From assembly GCF_019218755.1 (NCBI RefSeq), contig NZ_JAHUWZ010000001.1, positions 248,001 to 312,000 on the forward strand: DNA of 64,000 nucleotides, read 5' to 3'. The notes under the pieces were generated by a model. The model saw only the letters and a program-made list of their open reading frames with translations. It had not been told where the DNA came from and did not search any database. Below are positions 6,350-14,989 of this stretch, piece by piece. Made by a program: the position numbers and the translations under genes. This DNA is from Acidovorax sp. sif1233. Lineage in GTDB: Bacteria > Pseudomonadota > Gammaproteobacteria > Burkholderiales > Burkholderiaceae_C. Position 1 is the first letter of the stretch. Each line of letters begins with the position of its first letter.

Positions 6350-7594
6350 TCAGCCTTTCGCGCAGTGGGGCGCATGCCCCTTCTCCAGCTCCGTGGCCCG
6401 CTCCACGGTGTCGGGGTGGCTGCTGAGCAGCGACCAGACCGGGTGCGACGCCATGTCTTCCGCCATCTTGCGCTTGCGCGAGCGCTCCGGGCTGCTGGCG
6501 CCGGGTTCGGCCGCTGTGGCGGTGGCCGCCTGGTCCTGGCCTGCTTTCTCCTTCTTCTTGTTGTCTTCTTCCTCTTCTGCTTCATCCTTCGCGATGGCCA
6601 GCAGCAGCTGGCCCATGGGCGCCGTGGGCAGGGCTGCCTGGCCCATCACCGCGATGGCGTAGCAGTCGGCTTCGCGCTCATGGTTGCGGCTGTAGGCCAG
6701 CCCCGTGAGCACCGAGGCACCGGTGGAGACAATGCCGGACACATCGCCCAGCGCCAGCCCCAGGCCCATGCTGAGCACGCCCTGCTGCACCACCATGCGC
6801 GTGGTGTGCCGCTGCACCACATGGCCGATTTCGTGCGCCAGCACGCCCACCAGCGCGTTGTCGTCCAGTCCCTTGTCGGCGGCCGCCTTCACGATGCCGT
6901 CGGTCATCACCACCTTGCCGCCCGGCAGCGCAAAGGCGTTGGCGCCCATGCCCGAGCGGAATTCCAGGCTCAGGGAAGGCTGGTAGCCGGGGTAGCGCCG
7001 CAGGCCGGGGGGTGTGTGCTGCACCAGGGCGTCAAAGCGCGCCTTGAGCTGCTCCTGCCGCTCCCTGGGGAGCTTGCTGGGCTTGAGCGTGCCGCTGTCC
7101 ATCTGGCGCAGCACGTTCTCGGCCACGCTGGTTTCCCAGGACAGGGGCACAAAGCGCGTGAGCTGCGTGGCGGCCCAGGGGGTGCCGTAGCGATAGAACA
7201 GCGTGAGGCCGATGGCCGCCACCGCCACCACGCCCAGCAGCACGGGCCAGCGGGTCTGCATGCGCTGGGCCAGGCCCGGGCGTTCGCCAGCGGCGGCCAG
7301 GGCGGCGCGCCAGTCGTTCACGGCATCGATCTCCAGGCTGCCGTGGTCCCGCAGGTCCACGACCACGCGGGGCTGGGGCTTGCGCTCGTTCCAGGCCTCC
7401 GGCCAGCCCACATCCTTGCAGGCGAACACGGCCGGCGCGGCGCCTGGCTGCGAGAGCGGGTGCAGCACCAGCGACGGGCCCCGCGGCGTGGGGCGCAGGC
7501 CCACCATCACGGGGCGGGCTCTGCTGCTCTGGCCGTCGAACCAGCGGCCAGGCACGAGGGATGCAGCGTGAAGGGGGGCGTTCATGTCAGTCAT
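6350..7594 (-). CDS. M48 family membrane metallopeptidase
   Basis: A 414-aa Zn protease. HEIGH (254-258) supplies the two His ligands and the catalytic Glu, and HEREAD (305-310) the third ligand. One membrane segment lies at about 116-133, after a poorly conserved N-terminal domain of about 100 residues. The region 330-365 is a Glu/Lys-rich, low-complexity linker (AEEEEDNKKKEK). M48 proteins of this kind are cell-envelope quality-control proteases; the substrate is unknown here. It lies 113 bp downstream of the DUF898 gene on the same strand and may be co-transcribed. The C-terminus runs to within 80 bp of rnpB. Confidence 0.9.
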   Translation of the reverse strand: MTDMNAPLHAASLVPGRWFDGQSSRARPVMVGLRPTPRGPSLVLHPLSQPGAAPAVFACKDVGWPEAWNERKPQPRVVVDLRDHGSLEIDAVNDWRAALAAAGERPGLAQRMQTRWPVLLGVVAVAAIGLTLFYRYGTPWAATQLTRFVPLSWETSVAENVLRQMDSGTLKPSKLPRERQEQLKARFDALVQHTPPGLRRYPGYQPSLSLEFRSGMGANAFALPGGKVVMTDGIVKAAADKGLDDNALVGVLAHEIGHVVQRHTTRMVVQQGVLSMGLGLALGDVSGIVSTGASVLTGLAYSRNHEREADCYAIAVMGQAALPTAPMGQLLLAIAKDEAEEEEDNKKKEKAGQDQAATATAAEPGASSPERSRKRKMAEDMASHPVWSLLSSHPDTVERATELEKGHAPHCAKG

Positions 7595-7607
7595 CCATCA
7601 CGTTGTA

Positions 7608-7696
7608 GGTGGCCCGGGGCCGGTGAAACTGGCGGCGGCACGGGCGAGCGGCCGCCCTGGCGGACGCACCGGGGCGCGAAGCGCCTCAGGGGGATG
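7608..7696. repeat. GC-rich intergenic repeat, family B (degenerate copy)
   Basis: Between the M48 and DUF898 genes. It shows the family's order of parts in degenerate form: a GGTGGCCCGGGGCCGGTG-like segment, then GGACGCACC, then GCGCGAAGCGCCTCAGGGGG. Confidence 0.45.
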
Positions 7697-7707
7697 CCCT
7701 CTACCCG

Positions 7708-8976
7708 CTATCCAATCAGGTCCAGGCCCGCCGCATCGGCCAGCGCATCGCCCAGGCCGCCTTGCTGCTGGCGCACCATGGCGCCCGCCACCTGTTCCAC
7801 GCCGCCCTTGACATGCAGGGTGACGGATTCGCATTTCATGCGGTATTCGCTCACCCGCGCAAACGGACGGTACAGCCCCAGCGTGAGCAGGGTGAGCAGC
7901 ATGTTCTTGATGCGCAGCCACACGTAGCGCCCGCTCTTCAGGTGACACTTGAACCGTGCCACGTGGCTCACGCCGGTGTTGTTCCACATCAGCTGGAACA
8001 TGCGCGCCTCGCGGTACGCGCGGGCGGGGGCCGAGGCCAGGATCAGCATGAAGATGCCCGCCACGATGGACACGATGATCACCACGAACAGCCACAGGCC
8101 CATGCGGTCGCTCTGGCTGGCCACCAGCGCGATGGAGCTGCCCGCCAGGATGCCGATCAGCGCCGAGATGCCGACCACGCACAGGATGAACACGGCCACC
8201 GTGGCCAGCCACACCTTCACGAAATCCATGTACACCGGCTTCCAGCGGCCTTTTTCTGCGCCCACCTGGGCCTTGAGCACCAGCAGGCTCTTGTAGTTGT
8301 ATTCGAGGCGGATGAAGCACAGCACCGTCAGCACCAGGCCCAGCAGCAGCAGGCCGCCCATGGCGGGGGTGAAGGCGGGCAGGGACCGCTTGGTGGTTTC
8401 TTCCTCGGCGGCCTGGAGCGCCTCGGCCAGTCCGGGCGACAGCACCTGCATGCCGAAGAACACGCCGAACCACACCAGCGCCAGCGCGAACATGGGCCAG
8501 CTGGCGATGTAGACCTCTTTCCAGCTGGCGGTGAACTGCAGGCGCAGGCCGCGCCAGCGCGTGGCCCCGAGACGAAAGCGCATGGCGCTGCCCCAGATCA
8601 GGGGCGAGAGCACGGCGCCGGTCAGCAGGAACACGCCCACGGCCGCGTCCTGTCCGGTATTGGCGGCGATGTTGTAGGCCAGCGTGAGCAGCACCAGCAG
8701 CACGAAGCCCATCACCATCTTGCGCTGCTGCGCGGTGAATTCGAGGGGGCTGCCCGCCACCAGCGTGTGGCTGTAGAAGTACTGCGCGGTGCGGCGCCGG
8801 GCCCAGGGGGTGTAGATGCCCAGCGTGACGATGGACAGCAGCACGTTGACGATCCACACCCGGAAATACTCGCCGCCGCTGCCGGTGAATTCGAGCGGGT
8901 GCGCGTCGATGTTCTGCGGCATGAACGTGGACATCGGCCCGGCGGCGCCGTCTCTGTCTGATGGAACTTGGCTCAT
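7708..8976 (-). CDS. DUF898 (YjgN-like) integral membrane protein
   Basis: A 422-aa multi-spanning protein of the YjgN/DUF898 family, whose function is unknown. It has about eight hydrophobic segments. Repeated family motifs include FTGSGGEYFRVWIVN near the N-terminus, TLGIYTPWARRRT, TLGLYRPFARVSEYR near the C-terminus, and RLEYNYKSLL in the middle. The near-duplicated TLGxYxPxAR motifs suggest an internal repeat. The start follows a strong AGGAGGG site. It probably forms a short transcription unit with the M48 protease downstream, which would suit an envelope role; that is inference. Confidence 0.9.
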   Translation of the reverse strand: MSQVPSDRDGAAGPMSTFMPQNIDAHPLEFTGSGGEYFRVWIVNVLLSIVTLGIYTPWARRRTAQYFYSHTLVAGSPLEFTAQQRKMVMGFVLLVLLTLAYNIAANTGQDAAVGVFLLTGAVLSPLIWGSAMRFRLGATRWRGLRLQFTASWKEVYIASWPMFALALVWFGVFFGMQVLSPGLAEALQAAEEETTKRSLPAFTPAMGGLLLLGLVLTVLCFIRLEYNYKSLLVLKAQVGAEKGRWKPVYMDFVKVWLATVAVFILCVVGISALIGILAGSSIALVASQSDRMGLWLFVVIIVSIVAGIFMLILASAPARAYREARMFQLMWNNTGVSHVARFKCHLKSGRYVWLRIKNMLLTLLTLGLYRPFARVSEYRMKCESVTLHVKGGVEQVAGAMVRQQQGGLGDALADAAGLDLIG

Positions 8977-9056
8977 GGACTCCCTCCTGTTTGTGGCGCA
9001 GTGTAGCAGCGGTCTGTGGAAAAAATCTCGAGCCAGATGGGCCTCTGGCGCCTTTC

Positions 9057-9093
9057 CATCAAGCGCTGATAGCTATGTTTTTGGTAGCAATCG
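9057..9093. repeat. AT-rich dispersed repeat, family A
   Basis: Intergenic copy upstream of the DUF898 gene. It contains AAGCGCTGATAGCTATGTTT and GGTAGCAA, the GCGCT arm and TAGCT core common to the family. Confidence 0.6.
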
Positions 9094-9156
9094 TTCTGGC
9101 GATGGTTCGGCCCGCCCCGCCCCGCCGCCGGCAACTGGCGCACCTCTGTCAGCGCA

Positions 9157-9233
9157 CCTGTGGAACTGGCTTTGCCAGGCCACCGGGTGCGTCCCCCTCA
9201 GGGGGATGGCGCCAAAGGCGACTCAGGGGGAGT
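9157..9233. repeat. GC-rich intergenic repeat, family B
   Basis: TGGAACTGGCTTTGCCAGGC, then a GGTGCGTCCCCCTCAGGGGG hairpin, then GCGACTCAGGGGGA. It abuts the stop codon of the pseudouridine synthase-like gene. Confidence 0.65.
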
Positions 9234-10018
9234 CAGAACTTCTCCCAGGGCTGCAGATAGCGCCACTGCCCCTCGGGCACCTTGGCCAGCGGCACGCGGC
9301 CGATGCGGATGCGCTTCAAGGCGACCACGGCCAGGCCCACGGCGTCGCACATGGCCGGGATCTGGCCGGGGCGGATGCCCTTGAGCGCAAAGCGCAGTTT
9401 CGTCTCGCTTTGCCAGCTCACCTTGATGGGCGGCAGCGGGCGGCCGTTGAACGACAGGCCGTGGCACAGGCGCTGCAGCCCGTTCGGTGCGATATCGCCC
9501 TTCACCTCGACGATGCATTCCTGCTCCAGCGACTCGATGTCTTCCGCCAGCTTGCGCGCGATGCGCTTGTCCTGGGTGTAGACCACCAGGCCGCTGGCCT
9601 CGGTGGGCAGCGGCGTGAAGCATTCGAGCTGCCTGAAATGGCGCAGCAGCACGCGGATGCCCGAGGCGTCCTCGGCCAGGTGGGATGCAGCGCCCAGCAG
9701 CGTGCTGGCGGCCGTGGCGCCCTGGCTGCGGCTGGCGTGCGCCGCTGGCCCGGCGGGCAGGCCCAGGCCGGCTTCAAACCCCACCGGCTTGTGCAGCAGC
9801 AAGGTCACCGGGGTCAGCTCCAGCAGGCTGGCGTCCTTGGCCACCGCCACGGCCTGGTCGGGGCGCACGCGCGCGCCCGGGGCTTCCACCACCTGGCCGT
9901 CCACGCTCACAAAGCCGCCTTCGATGAATTGCTCGGCCGTGCTGCGCGAGCAGTTCAGTTGCTCGGCCACGCGTTTGGCCAGGCGGATGTGGGTGGGGTC
10001 AGGGTTTTTGTCATTCAT
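9233..10018 (-). CDS. RsuA/RluF-family pseudouridine synthase homologue lacking the catalytic Asp
   Basis: A 261-aa protein with an S4 RNA-binding domain (about 9-65, IRLAKRVAEQLNCSRSTAEQFIEGGFVSVDG) and a fold matching RsuA/RluF throughout: LLLHKPVG (about 73-80), ALKGIRPGQIPAMCDAVGLAVVALKRIRIG near the C-terminus. In this family motif II reads GRLDxxSxGL, with Asp as catalytic residue. Here it reads TPLPTEASGL (135-144), so Arg and Asp are replaced by Pro residues. Either it is a non-catalytic RNA-binding relative or it uses another residue. A long stretch (about 84-130) is an insertion rich in Ala. I chose the ATG at 10018 because the S4 domain starts there; the frame is open far upstream without homology. 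Confidence 0.85.
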   Translation of the reverse strand: MNDKNPDPTHIRLAKRVAEQLNCSRSTAEQFIEGGFVSVDGQVVEAPGARVRPDQAVAVAKDASLLELTPVTLLLHKPVGFEAGLGLPAGPAAHASRSQGATAASTLLGAASHLAEDASGIRVLLRHFRQLECFTPLPTEASGLVVYTQDKRIARKLAEDIESLEQECIVEVKGDIAPNGLQRLCHGLSFNGRPLPPIKVSWQSETKLRFALKGIRPGQIPAMCDAVGLAVVALKRIRIGRVPLAKVPEGQWRYLQPWEKF

Positions 10019-10079
10019 GGGTGGGGGCGGCTTTCTTTGTTGGATGGATTGTGTGGGCACGCCTCTTGTTGTTCGTGGC

Positions 10080-10188
10080 GCGTGCAGCGGGCGCTCTCTC
10101 CGCCAGGGACGCCAAGCGAGGGCCGACCCGCAGCGAGGGCGTCGTCCCCCGGATGGGGGAAGGCGCCGCAGGCGACTCAGGGGGCGAG
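10080..10188. repeat. GC-rich intergenic repeat, family B
   Basis: Contains CGCCAGGGACGCCAAGCGAG, GTCGTCCCCCGGATGGGGGA and GGCGCCGCAGGCGACTCAGG. It overlaps the last codons of the NUDIX/MBL gene. Confidence 0.55.
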
Positions 10189-11838
10189 CATTCTTATTCG
10201 CTCTACATGCGCCAGCAGCGAGCGCTGGGCCACGGGCCACATGCGCGGGGGCACGTCGCCATACGCATGCTGCACCCAGTCGTCCACGCTGCCCTGGGGC
10301 AGCGCCTGCATGGCGGCCAGCACCTTGGCCTCGCGCGCCAGGCGGTGGGCCTTGAGCCTGGCGATCGCGCCGCGCGCGTCGCCCAGCACATAGCCGTGCG
10401 CGGGCAGGATGAATTCCACGCCATGTGCGGCGCAGACCGCATCGAGCTTGTCCAGAGAGTCGAGGTAGTCGGCCATGTTGCCGTCGGGTGGGTCCACCAC
10501 GGTGGTGCTGCCGTTGAGGATGTGGTCGCCGCTGAACAGCAGGGCGTCTTCCACGAGCAGCAGGCACAGGTGGTTGGCCGCGTGGCCCGGGGTGTGGATC
10601 ACCTGCAGGGTGTGGGTGATTTTGCCCTCTGGCGCTTGTCCTTCCAGCGTGAGCAGCTCATTGTTTTGTAGCAAGCGGTCGGGCGTGAATGCGCTGGCAG
10701 CGCGCGCCGTGGGGGCCGATGGCAGGCCCAGGATGGGGGGGGCGCTGCGCCCGGCCCGGGTGCACATCGCCTGCAGCGGCGCGGCGCCGGGCGAGTGGTC
10801 GGGGTGCGAGTGGGTGCACACGATCGTGCGGATGTCGCCGCCGGCGGCGCGCCAGAGCCTGTCCAGGTGCTCCGCGTCGGCCGGGCCCGGGTCGATGGCG
10901 ATGTAGCCGGTGGCCGGGTCGCCCACCAGGTAGCTGTTGGTGCCGGGTCCGGTCATCACGCCGGGGTTGGGCGCGGTCAGGCGCTGCACGTTGCGCAGCA
11001 GCGGCACGGGCCGGTCGGTCTGCCAGTCGAGCGCGTGCACGATCTGGCCGTCGGGGCACACCAGGGCCAGCTCGCCAAAGGGGGCGTCGCCTTCCATGTA
11101 GCGCGCCTCCTGGCCCGCCAGCGTGCCGGCGCGCGGGCAGCTCACCCACAGCGGCTTTTCATCGGCCAGGGCGTCAAGAACCGCCTGCGCGCTGGCGAAC
11201 AGGGCGAGCCGCTGCAGCGTGCGGATGGTGGGAAAGATCATGAAGAACTGCCCCGCCGCGTGCCGCGCCAGCGCATCGGCCGGGCGCACCCACACGGGCT
11301 CGAACTGCTCGGTTTCGTCGGCCACGGGCTCCTGGCCCTCGGGCATGCGGGCCACGAGGAACGGCACGTCGAAACGGCGCGGCAGGTCGCGGTCGGCCGT
11401 CCAGTGGGCCAGCAGGTACACGCTGTCGGCCGCCAGGCGCAGGCCGCGCGCGCCGCACTGGGCGGCCAGCGGCTGTTGGCGGTCGATGGCGGCGATGTCC
11501 CGTGCGTCGGCCATGCGCCCATCGGCATGGCGGGCCAGCAGGATGCCCAGCTCCTCGAAGCTTTCGCGGATCGCGGCGATGGCCTGCGTGAGGTGCTGGT
11601 CGCTCTGCGTGGGGCGGCGGTCGGCGGCGGCGTGCACCTGCGCGTCCAGCGCGTCGATGCCCCCGCCCGGGAACACGTAGGCCCCGGGCGCGAAGCTGGC
11701 CGTGGCCGAGCGCCGGGTCATGAGGACTTCCAGTCCGCCCGGTTCGCCCTGCGCATCGCGCAGCAGCAGCACGGTGGCTGCCGGGCGGGTGGCAACAGGT
11801 TCGCGGTGGGGGTGCAGTTGTTGGGTGGTGCGGGGCAT
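10177..11838 (-). CDS. NUDIX / metallo-beta-lactamase fold fusion protein
   Basis: A 553-aa two-domain hydrolase. The N-terminal part is NUDIX-like: FPGGG at 56-60 and RESFEELGI at 91-99, matching the REUXEEXGU end of the Nudix box with a longer spacer than the classic motif. The C-terminal part is an MBL-fold hydrolase with THSHPDH (about 341-347), later His/Asp ligands in HTPGHAANH and FSGDHIL, and a terminal helical domain like LACTB2-type MBL proteins. A plausible role is sequential cleavage of a nucleotide-linked substrate, possibly a CoA or nucleotide thioester; the substrate is not evident. Residues around 388-394 (LLQNNEL) are encoded by a family A repeat. The start at 11838 precedes the first conserved segment. 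Confidence 0.85.
   Translation of the reverse strand: MPRTTQQLHPHREPVATRPAATVLLLRDAQGEPGGLEVLMTRRSATASFAPGAYVFPGGGIDALDAQVHAAADRRPTQSDQHLTQAIAAIRESFEELGILLARHADGRMADARDIAAIDRQQPLAAQCGARGLRLAADSVYLLAHWTADRDLPRRFDVPFLVARMPEGQEPVADETEQFEPVWVRPADALARHAAGQFFMIFPTIRTLQRLALFASAQAVLDALADEKPLWVSCPRAGTLAGQEARYMEGDAPFGELALVCPDGQIVHALDWQTDRPVPLLRNVQRLTAPNPGVMTGPGTNSYLVGDPATGYIAIDPGPADAEHLDRLWRAAGGDIRTIVCTHSHPDHSPGAAPLQAMCTRAGRSAPPILGLPSAPTARAASAFTPDRLLQNNELLTLEGQAPEGKITHTLQVIHTPGHAANHLCLLLVEDALLFSGDHILNGSTTVVDPPDGNMADYLDSLDKLDAVCAAHGVEFILPAHGYVLGDARGAIARLKAHRLAREAKVLAAMQALPQGSVDDWVQHAYGDVPPRMWPVAQRSLLAHVERIRMLAP
10650..10677. repeat. AT-rich dispersed repeat, family A, inside the NUDIX/MBL gene
   Basis: The minus strand reads TTGCTACAAAACAATGAGCT and encodes LLQNNEL. 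The same heptapeptide is encoded by the family A copy at the end of murC. Confidence 0.65.
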
Positions 11839-11885
11839 CGGGCCATTATCGAGGCGCGCGGCGCGCCCCGCACGGGCGGGGCGGT

Positions 11886-12701
11886 TCAGTCCCAGGCGGG
11901 CGCCAGGCCTTCGGGGTTCACCAGCCGTTCGCCGCGGTCCAGCGCGGCGATGCGTGCCATGTCCTCGCCGGTCAGCCGCAGCGGCCGGGCTTTCAGGTTG
12001 CTCGCCAGGTTGTCGCGCCGGGTGGACGAGGGAATCACGGCATACCCCAGCTGCATGGCCCAGGCCAGCGCCACCTGCGCGGTGGTGGCGCCGTGGGCCC
12101 GCGCGATGTCCGCCAGCACCGGGTCGCCCAGCACCTTCCCGTAGGCCAGCGTCATGTACGAGGTGGTGTGGATGCCCTGGCTGCGCGCGAAGTCCGCCAC
12201 GGCGCGGTTCTGCAGGTAGGGGTGCAGCTCGATCTGGTGCGTGGCGATGCGGTCGGCGCCGACGGCCGCGATGGCTTCGCGCAGCAGGGCGGTATTGAAG
12301 TTCGACACGCCGATCAGGCGCGTGAGGCCCCGGGCCTGGGCCTCGGCCAGCGCGCCCATGAACTCGGCCACGGGCACGGCGCCGCCGGGCGAGGGCCAGT
12401 GGATCAGCGTGAGGTCCACCTGGTCGGTGCGCAGCCTGGCCAGGCTGTCCTTCAGGCTCTGGACGAGCCGGTCGCCCGCCAGGTGCTCGGTCCAGACCTT
12501 CGTGGTGATGAAGAGCTCGCCGCGCGGCACGCCGCTGTCCGCGATGGCCTGGCCGACCTCGGCCTCGTTGCCATAGATCTGCGCCGTGTCGATGGCGCGA
12601 TAGCCCAGGTCGAGCGCGTTGCGCACCGAGTCGATGACGACCTGGCCCTGGAGGCGGAAGGTGCCCAGGCCGAAGGCGGGAAGGGAAGGGGAAGAAGTCA
12701 T
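11886..12701 (-). CDS. dkgB: 2,5-diketo-D-gluconate reductase B-type aldo/keto reductase
   Basis: A 271-aa NADPH-dependent aldo/keto reductase, very close to E. coli DkgB (267 aa) along its length: [34 protein letters not shown] (catalytic Asp and Tyr), TTKVWTEHL (Lys), [11 protein letters not shown] (His), [20 protein letters not shown] (cofactor binding) and the C-terminal SPEGLAPxWD-like [11 protein letters not shown]. It reduces 2,5-diketogluconate and methylglyoxal-like aldehydes in the family. It lies 63 bp downstream of an MFS exporter on the same strand, and the pair may be co-regulated by the divergent LysR gene. Confidence 0.93.
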   Translation of the reverse strand: MTSSPSLPAFGLGTFRLQGQVVIDSVRNALDLGYRAIDTAQIYGNEAEVGQAIADSGVPRGELFITTKVWTEHLAGDRLVQSLKDSLARLRTDQVDLTLIHWPSPGGAVPVAEFMGALAEAQARGLTRLIGVSNFNTALLREAIAAVGADRIATHQIELHPYLQNRAVADFARSQGIHTTSYMTLAYGKVLGDPVLADIARAHGATTAQVALAWAMQLGYAVIPSSTRRDNLASNLKARPLRLTGEDMARIAALDRGERLVNPEGLAPAWD

Positions 12702-12764
12702 GGCGATTCCTGAAACGAAGCAAAAAAGGGGTGGGACAGAAAGAGTTGAGGGGGCGTGGGCTGC

Positions 12765-13967
12765 TCAGTGCCCCACGGGCACCGGCCCGCTGCCGCGCAC
12801 CGGGATGCCGCTGCGCCGGTCCAGCACGCCGCTGTAGTGCGTGAGCGCCAGGGACACCAGCACCACCAGGGCGCCGATCCAGGGCGTGTGCATCAGGCCC
12901 AGGTGCGTCACGATCAGGCCCCCGGCCCAGGCGGCGCCGGCGATGCCCAGGTTGAACGCCGCGATGTTCAGGCCCGAGGCCACGTCCACCGCCTGGGGCG
13001 TGAAACGCTCGGCCTGCTTGACCACATACACCTGCAGCCCGGGCACGTTGCCGAACGCCACGGCGCCCCACAGCAGCACGGTGGCCAGGGCCAGCCAGGG
13101 GTGGGGCGCGGTGAACTGCAGCAGCAGCAGCACGGCGGCCAGCAGCGCGAAGATGATGCGCAGCGCGGGGATGGGCCCCAGCCGGTCGGCCAGGCGGCCC
13201 CCCCAGATGTTGCCCACCGCCACCGAGACGCCGTACACCAGCATCACCCAGCCCACGGCACCGGCGCTGAAGCCCGCGATGTCGGTGAGGATGGGGGCGA
13301 GGAAGGTGAACGGGATGAACGTGCCGCCGTAGCCGATGGCCGTCTTGGCGTACACCAGCAGCAGGCGCGGCTCGGCCAGCACCCTGGCCTGCTGCACCAG
13401 CGAGGCGGGCGGGGTGTGGGCGATGTTGCGCGGCACGAAGATCGCGCTGCCGATGAAGGCCACCACGCCCAGTGCCGACACGGCCAGGAAGGTCTCGCGC
13501 CAGCCGAAATGCTGGCCGATGAAGGTGCCCAGCGGCACGCCCGTGACCAGCGCCACGGTGAGGCCGGTGAACATGATGGCGATCGCACTGGCGGCTTTCT
13601 CGCGCGGCACCAGGCCGGTGGCGATGGTCGAGCCGATCGAGAAGAACACGCCGTGCGCCAGCCCGGTGAGGATGCGCGCGGCCACCAGCGTTTCGTAGCT
13701 GGGCGCCTGCCAGGCCAGCAGGTTGCCGGCGGTGAACAGCGCCATCAGCGACAGCAGCAGCGCCTTGCGGGGCACGCGGCCGGTGAGGGCTGTGAGCACG
13801 GGCGCGCCCACGGCGACGCCCAGGGCGTACAGGCTGACCAGCAGGCCCGCCGAGGGGATGCTGATGGACAGGTCGGCCGCCACGGTGGGCAGCAGGCCAA
13901 CGATCACGAACTCGGTCGTGCCGATGGCGAAAGCGCTGAGCGTCAGCGCGAGCAAGGCAATGGGCAT
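12765..13967 (-). CDS. MFS transporter, DHA1 drug/sugar efflux type (YdhP-like)
   Basis: A 400-aa 12-helix major facilitator. The N-terminal motif FAIGTTEFVIVGLLPTVAADL and the GAPVLTALTGRVPRKALL loop match the DHA1 family that includes YdhP, NepI and AraJ. The second half repeats the fold (GVSVAVGNIWGGRLADRLG). Substrate unknown; such carriers export drugs, nucleosides or sugars by proton antiport. It is divergent from a LysR regulator 105 bp away, the usual arrangement for a regulated exporter, and upstream of dkgB. Confidence 0.9.
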   Translation of the reverse strand: MPIALLALTLSAFAIGTTEFVIVGLLPTVAADLSISIPSAGLLVSLYALGVAVGAPVLTALTGRVPRKALLLSLMALFTAGNLLAWQAPSYETLVAARILTGLAHGVFFSIGSTIATGLVPREKAASAIAIMFTGLTVALVTGVPLGTFIGQHFGWRETFLAVSALGVVAFIGSAIFVPRNIAHTPPASLVQQARVLAEPRLLLVYAKTAIGYGGTFIPFTFLAPILTDIAGFSAGAVGWVMLVYGVSVAVGNIWGGRLADRLGPIPALRIIFALLAAVLLLLQFTAPHPWLALATVLLWGAVAFGNVPGLQVYVVKQAERFTPQAVDVASGLNIAAFNLGIAGAAWAGGLIVTHLGLMHTPWIGALVVLVSLALTHYSGVLDRRSGIPVRGSGPVPVGH

Positions 13968-14072
13968 GGAAACACTCCTGTGGACATGGGAAGGAGTGTG
14001 GGCGCTTCAGTTTTGCAGAAAAATACCGTTAAGCTCCATAGATACTTGATCCGAAGTCAACAATGGAGGCCC
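13968..14072. promoter_or_regulatory. Divergent promoter region of the MFS and LysR genes
   Basis: A 105-bp gap holding both promoters. It is AT-richer than its surroundings (TTTTGCAGAAAAATACCGTT at about 14012-14031). I see no clean LysR T-N11-A palindrome. A good GGAGG site (14065-14069) precedes the LysR start. Confidence 0.4.
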
Positions 14073-14957
14073 ATGAAAACCACGCTCGAAGAACTGCAGG
14101 CCTTTGTGGCCGTGGTGGACGGCGGCTCCATCACGGCGGCGGCCGACCAGCTGGGGCAGACCGTCTCGGGCATCAGCCGGGCGCTGGCGCGGCTGGAGAA
14201 GAAGCTCGATACCACGCTGCTGCGCCGCACCACGCGCCGCGCCGCGCTGACCGAGGAGGGGCAGGCCTTCCTGCTGCGCACGCGCGCCATCCTGGCGTCC
14301 ATCGACGATGCCGAGGAGCACATGGCCGCGCGCCGCCAGCAGCCCGCGGGCCGCCTGCGCGTGAACGCGGCCACGCCCTTCATGCTGCACGCGGTGGTGC
14401 CGCTGGTGCCGGCGTTCCGCGCGGCCTACCCGCAGATCACGCTGGAGCTGGACACGGACGAGCTGAACATCGACCTGCTCGAGCGCCGCACCGACGTGGC
14501 CATCCGCATCGGCCACCTGCGCGACTCGACCCTGCACGCGCGCCCGCTGTGCACCAGCCGCATCCGCGTGCTGGCCAGCCCGGCCTACCTGGCCGCCCGG
14601 GGGCGGCCGCGGGCGGTGGAAGACCTGGCGCGGCACACCCTGCTGGGCTTCACGCAGCCGGAATCGCTCAACCGCTGGCCCCTGCGCGGCGCGCATGGTG
14701 ACGAGTGGCCCACCGTGCCGGAGATCGCCGCGTCCAGCGGCGAGACGCTGCGCCAGCTCGCGCTGCAGGGCGCGGGCATCGTGTGCCTGTCGGATTTCAT
14801 GACCGCCGCCGACCGCGCGCGCGGCGATCTGGTGCAGGTGCTGGCCAGGGACACGGCGGACGTGCGCCAGCCCGTGAGCGCCGTGTACTACCGCAACACG
14901 CAGCTGGCCGCGCGCATCGCGTGTTTCCTGGATTTTCTGCAGGAGCGCATGGGCTGA
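14073..14957 (+). CDS. LysR family transcriptional regulator
   Basis: A 294-aa LTTR. The N-terminal winged helix (about 1-60: LEELQAFVAVVDGGSITAAADQLGQTVSGISRALARLEKKL) is canonical, followed by the linker helix and a periplasmic-binding-like effector domain (about 90-290). Start chosen from the GGAGG site 4-8 nt upstream and from the domain boundary; the frame is open far upstream without homology. The divergent MFS exporter and dkgB are the likely targets, and the inducer is unknown. Confidence 0.93.
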   Translation: MKTTLEELQAFVAVVDGGSITAAADQLGQTVSGISRALARLEKKLDTTLLRRTTRRAALTEEGQAFLLRTRAILASIDDAEEHMAARRQQPAGRLRVNAATPFMLHAVVPLVPAFRAAYPQITLELDTDELNIDLLERRTDVAIRIGHLRDSTLHARPLCTSRIRVLASPAYLAARGRPRAVEDLARHTLLGFTQPESLNRWPLRGAHGDEWPTVPEIAASSGETLRQLALQGAGIVCLSDFMTAADRARGDLVQVLARDTADVRQPVSAVYYRNTQLAARIACFLDFLQERMG

Positions 14958-14989
14958 CCGGTGCCACGGCCCCTGCAGCCAGGGCCTGC

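Noticed and set aside
10019..10567. N-terminal extension of the pseudouridine synthase-like protein
   Set aside because: The frame is open but overlaps the NUDIX/MBL gene antisense-like in another frame and has no homology. The S4 domain begins at the ATG at 10018.
12756..14072. An open frame extending the LysR gene about 440 codons upstream
   Set aside because: It is antisense to the MFS gene, low complexity, and the LysR gene has its own GGAGG site and canonical N-terminus at 14073.
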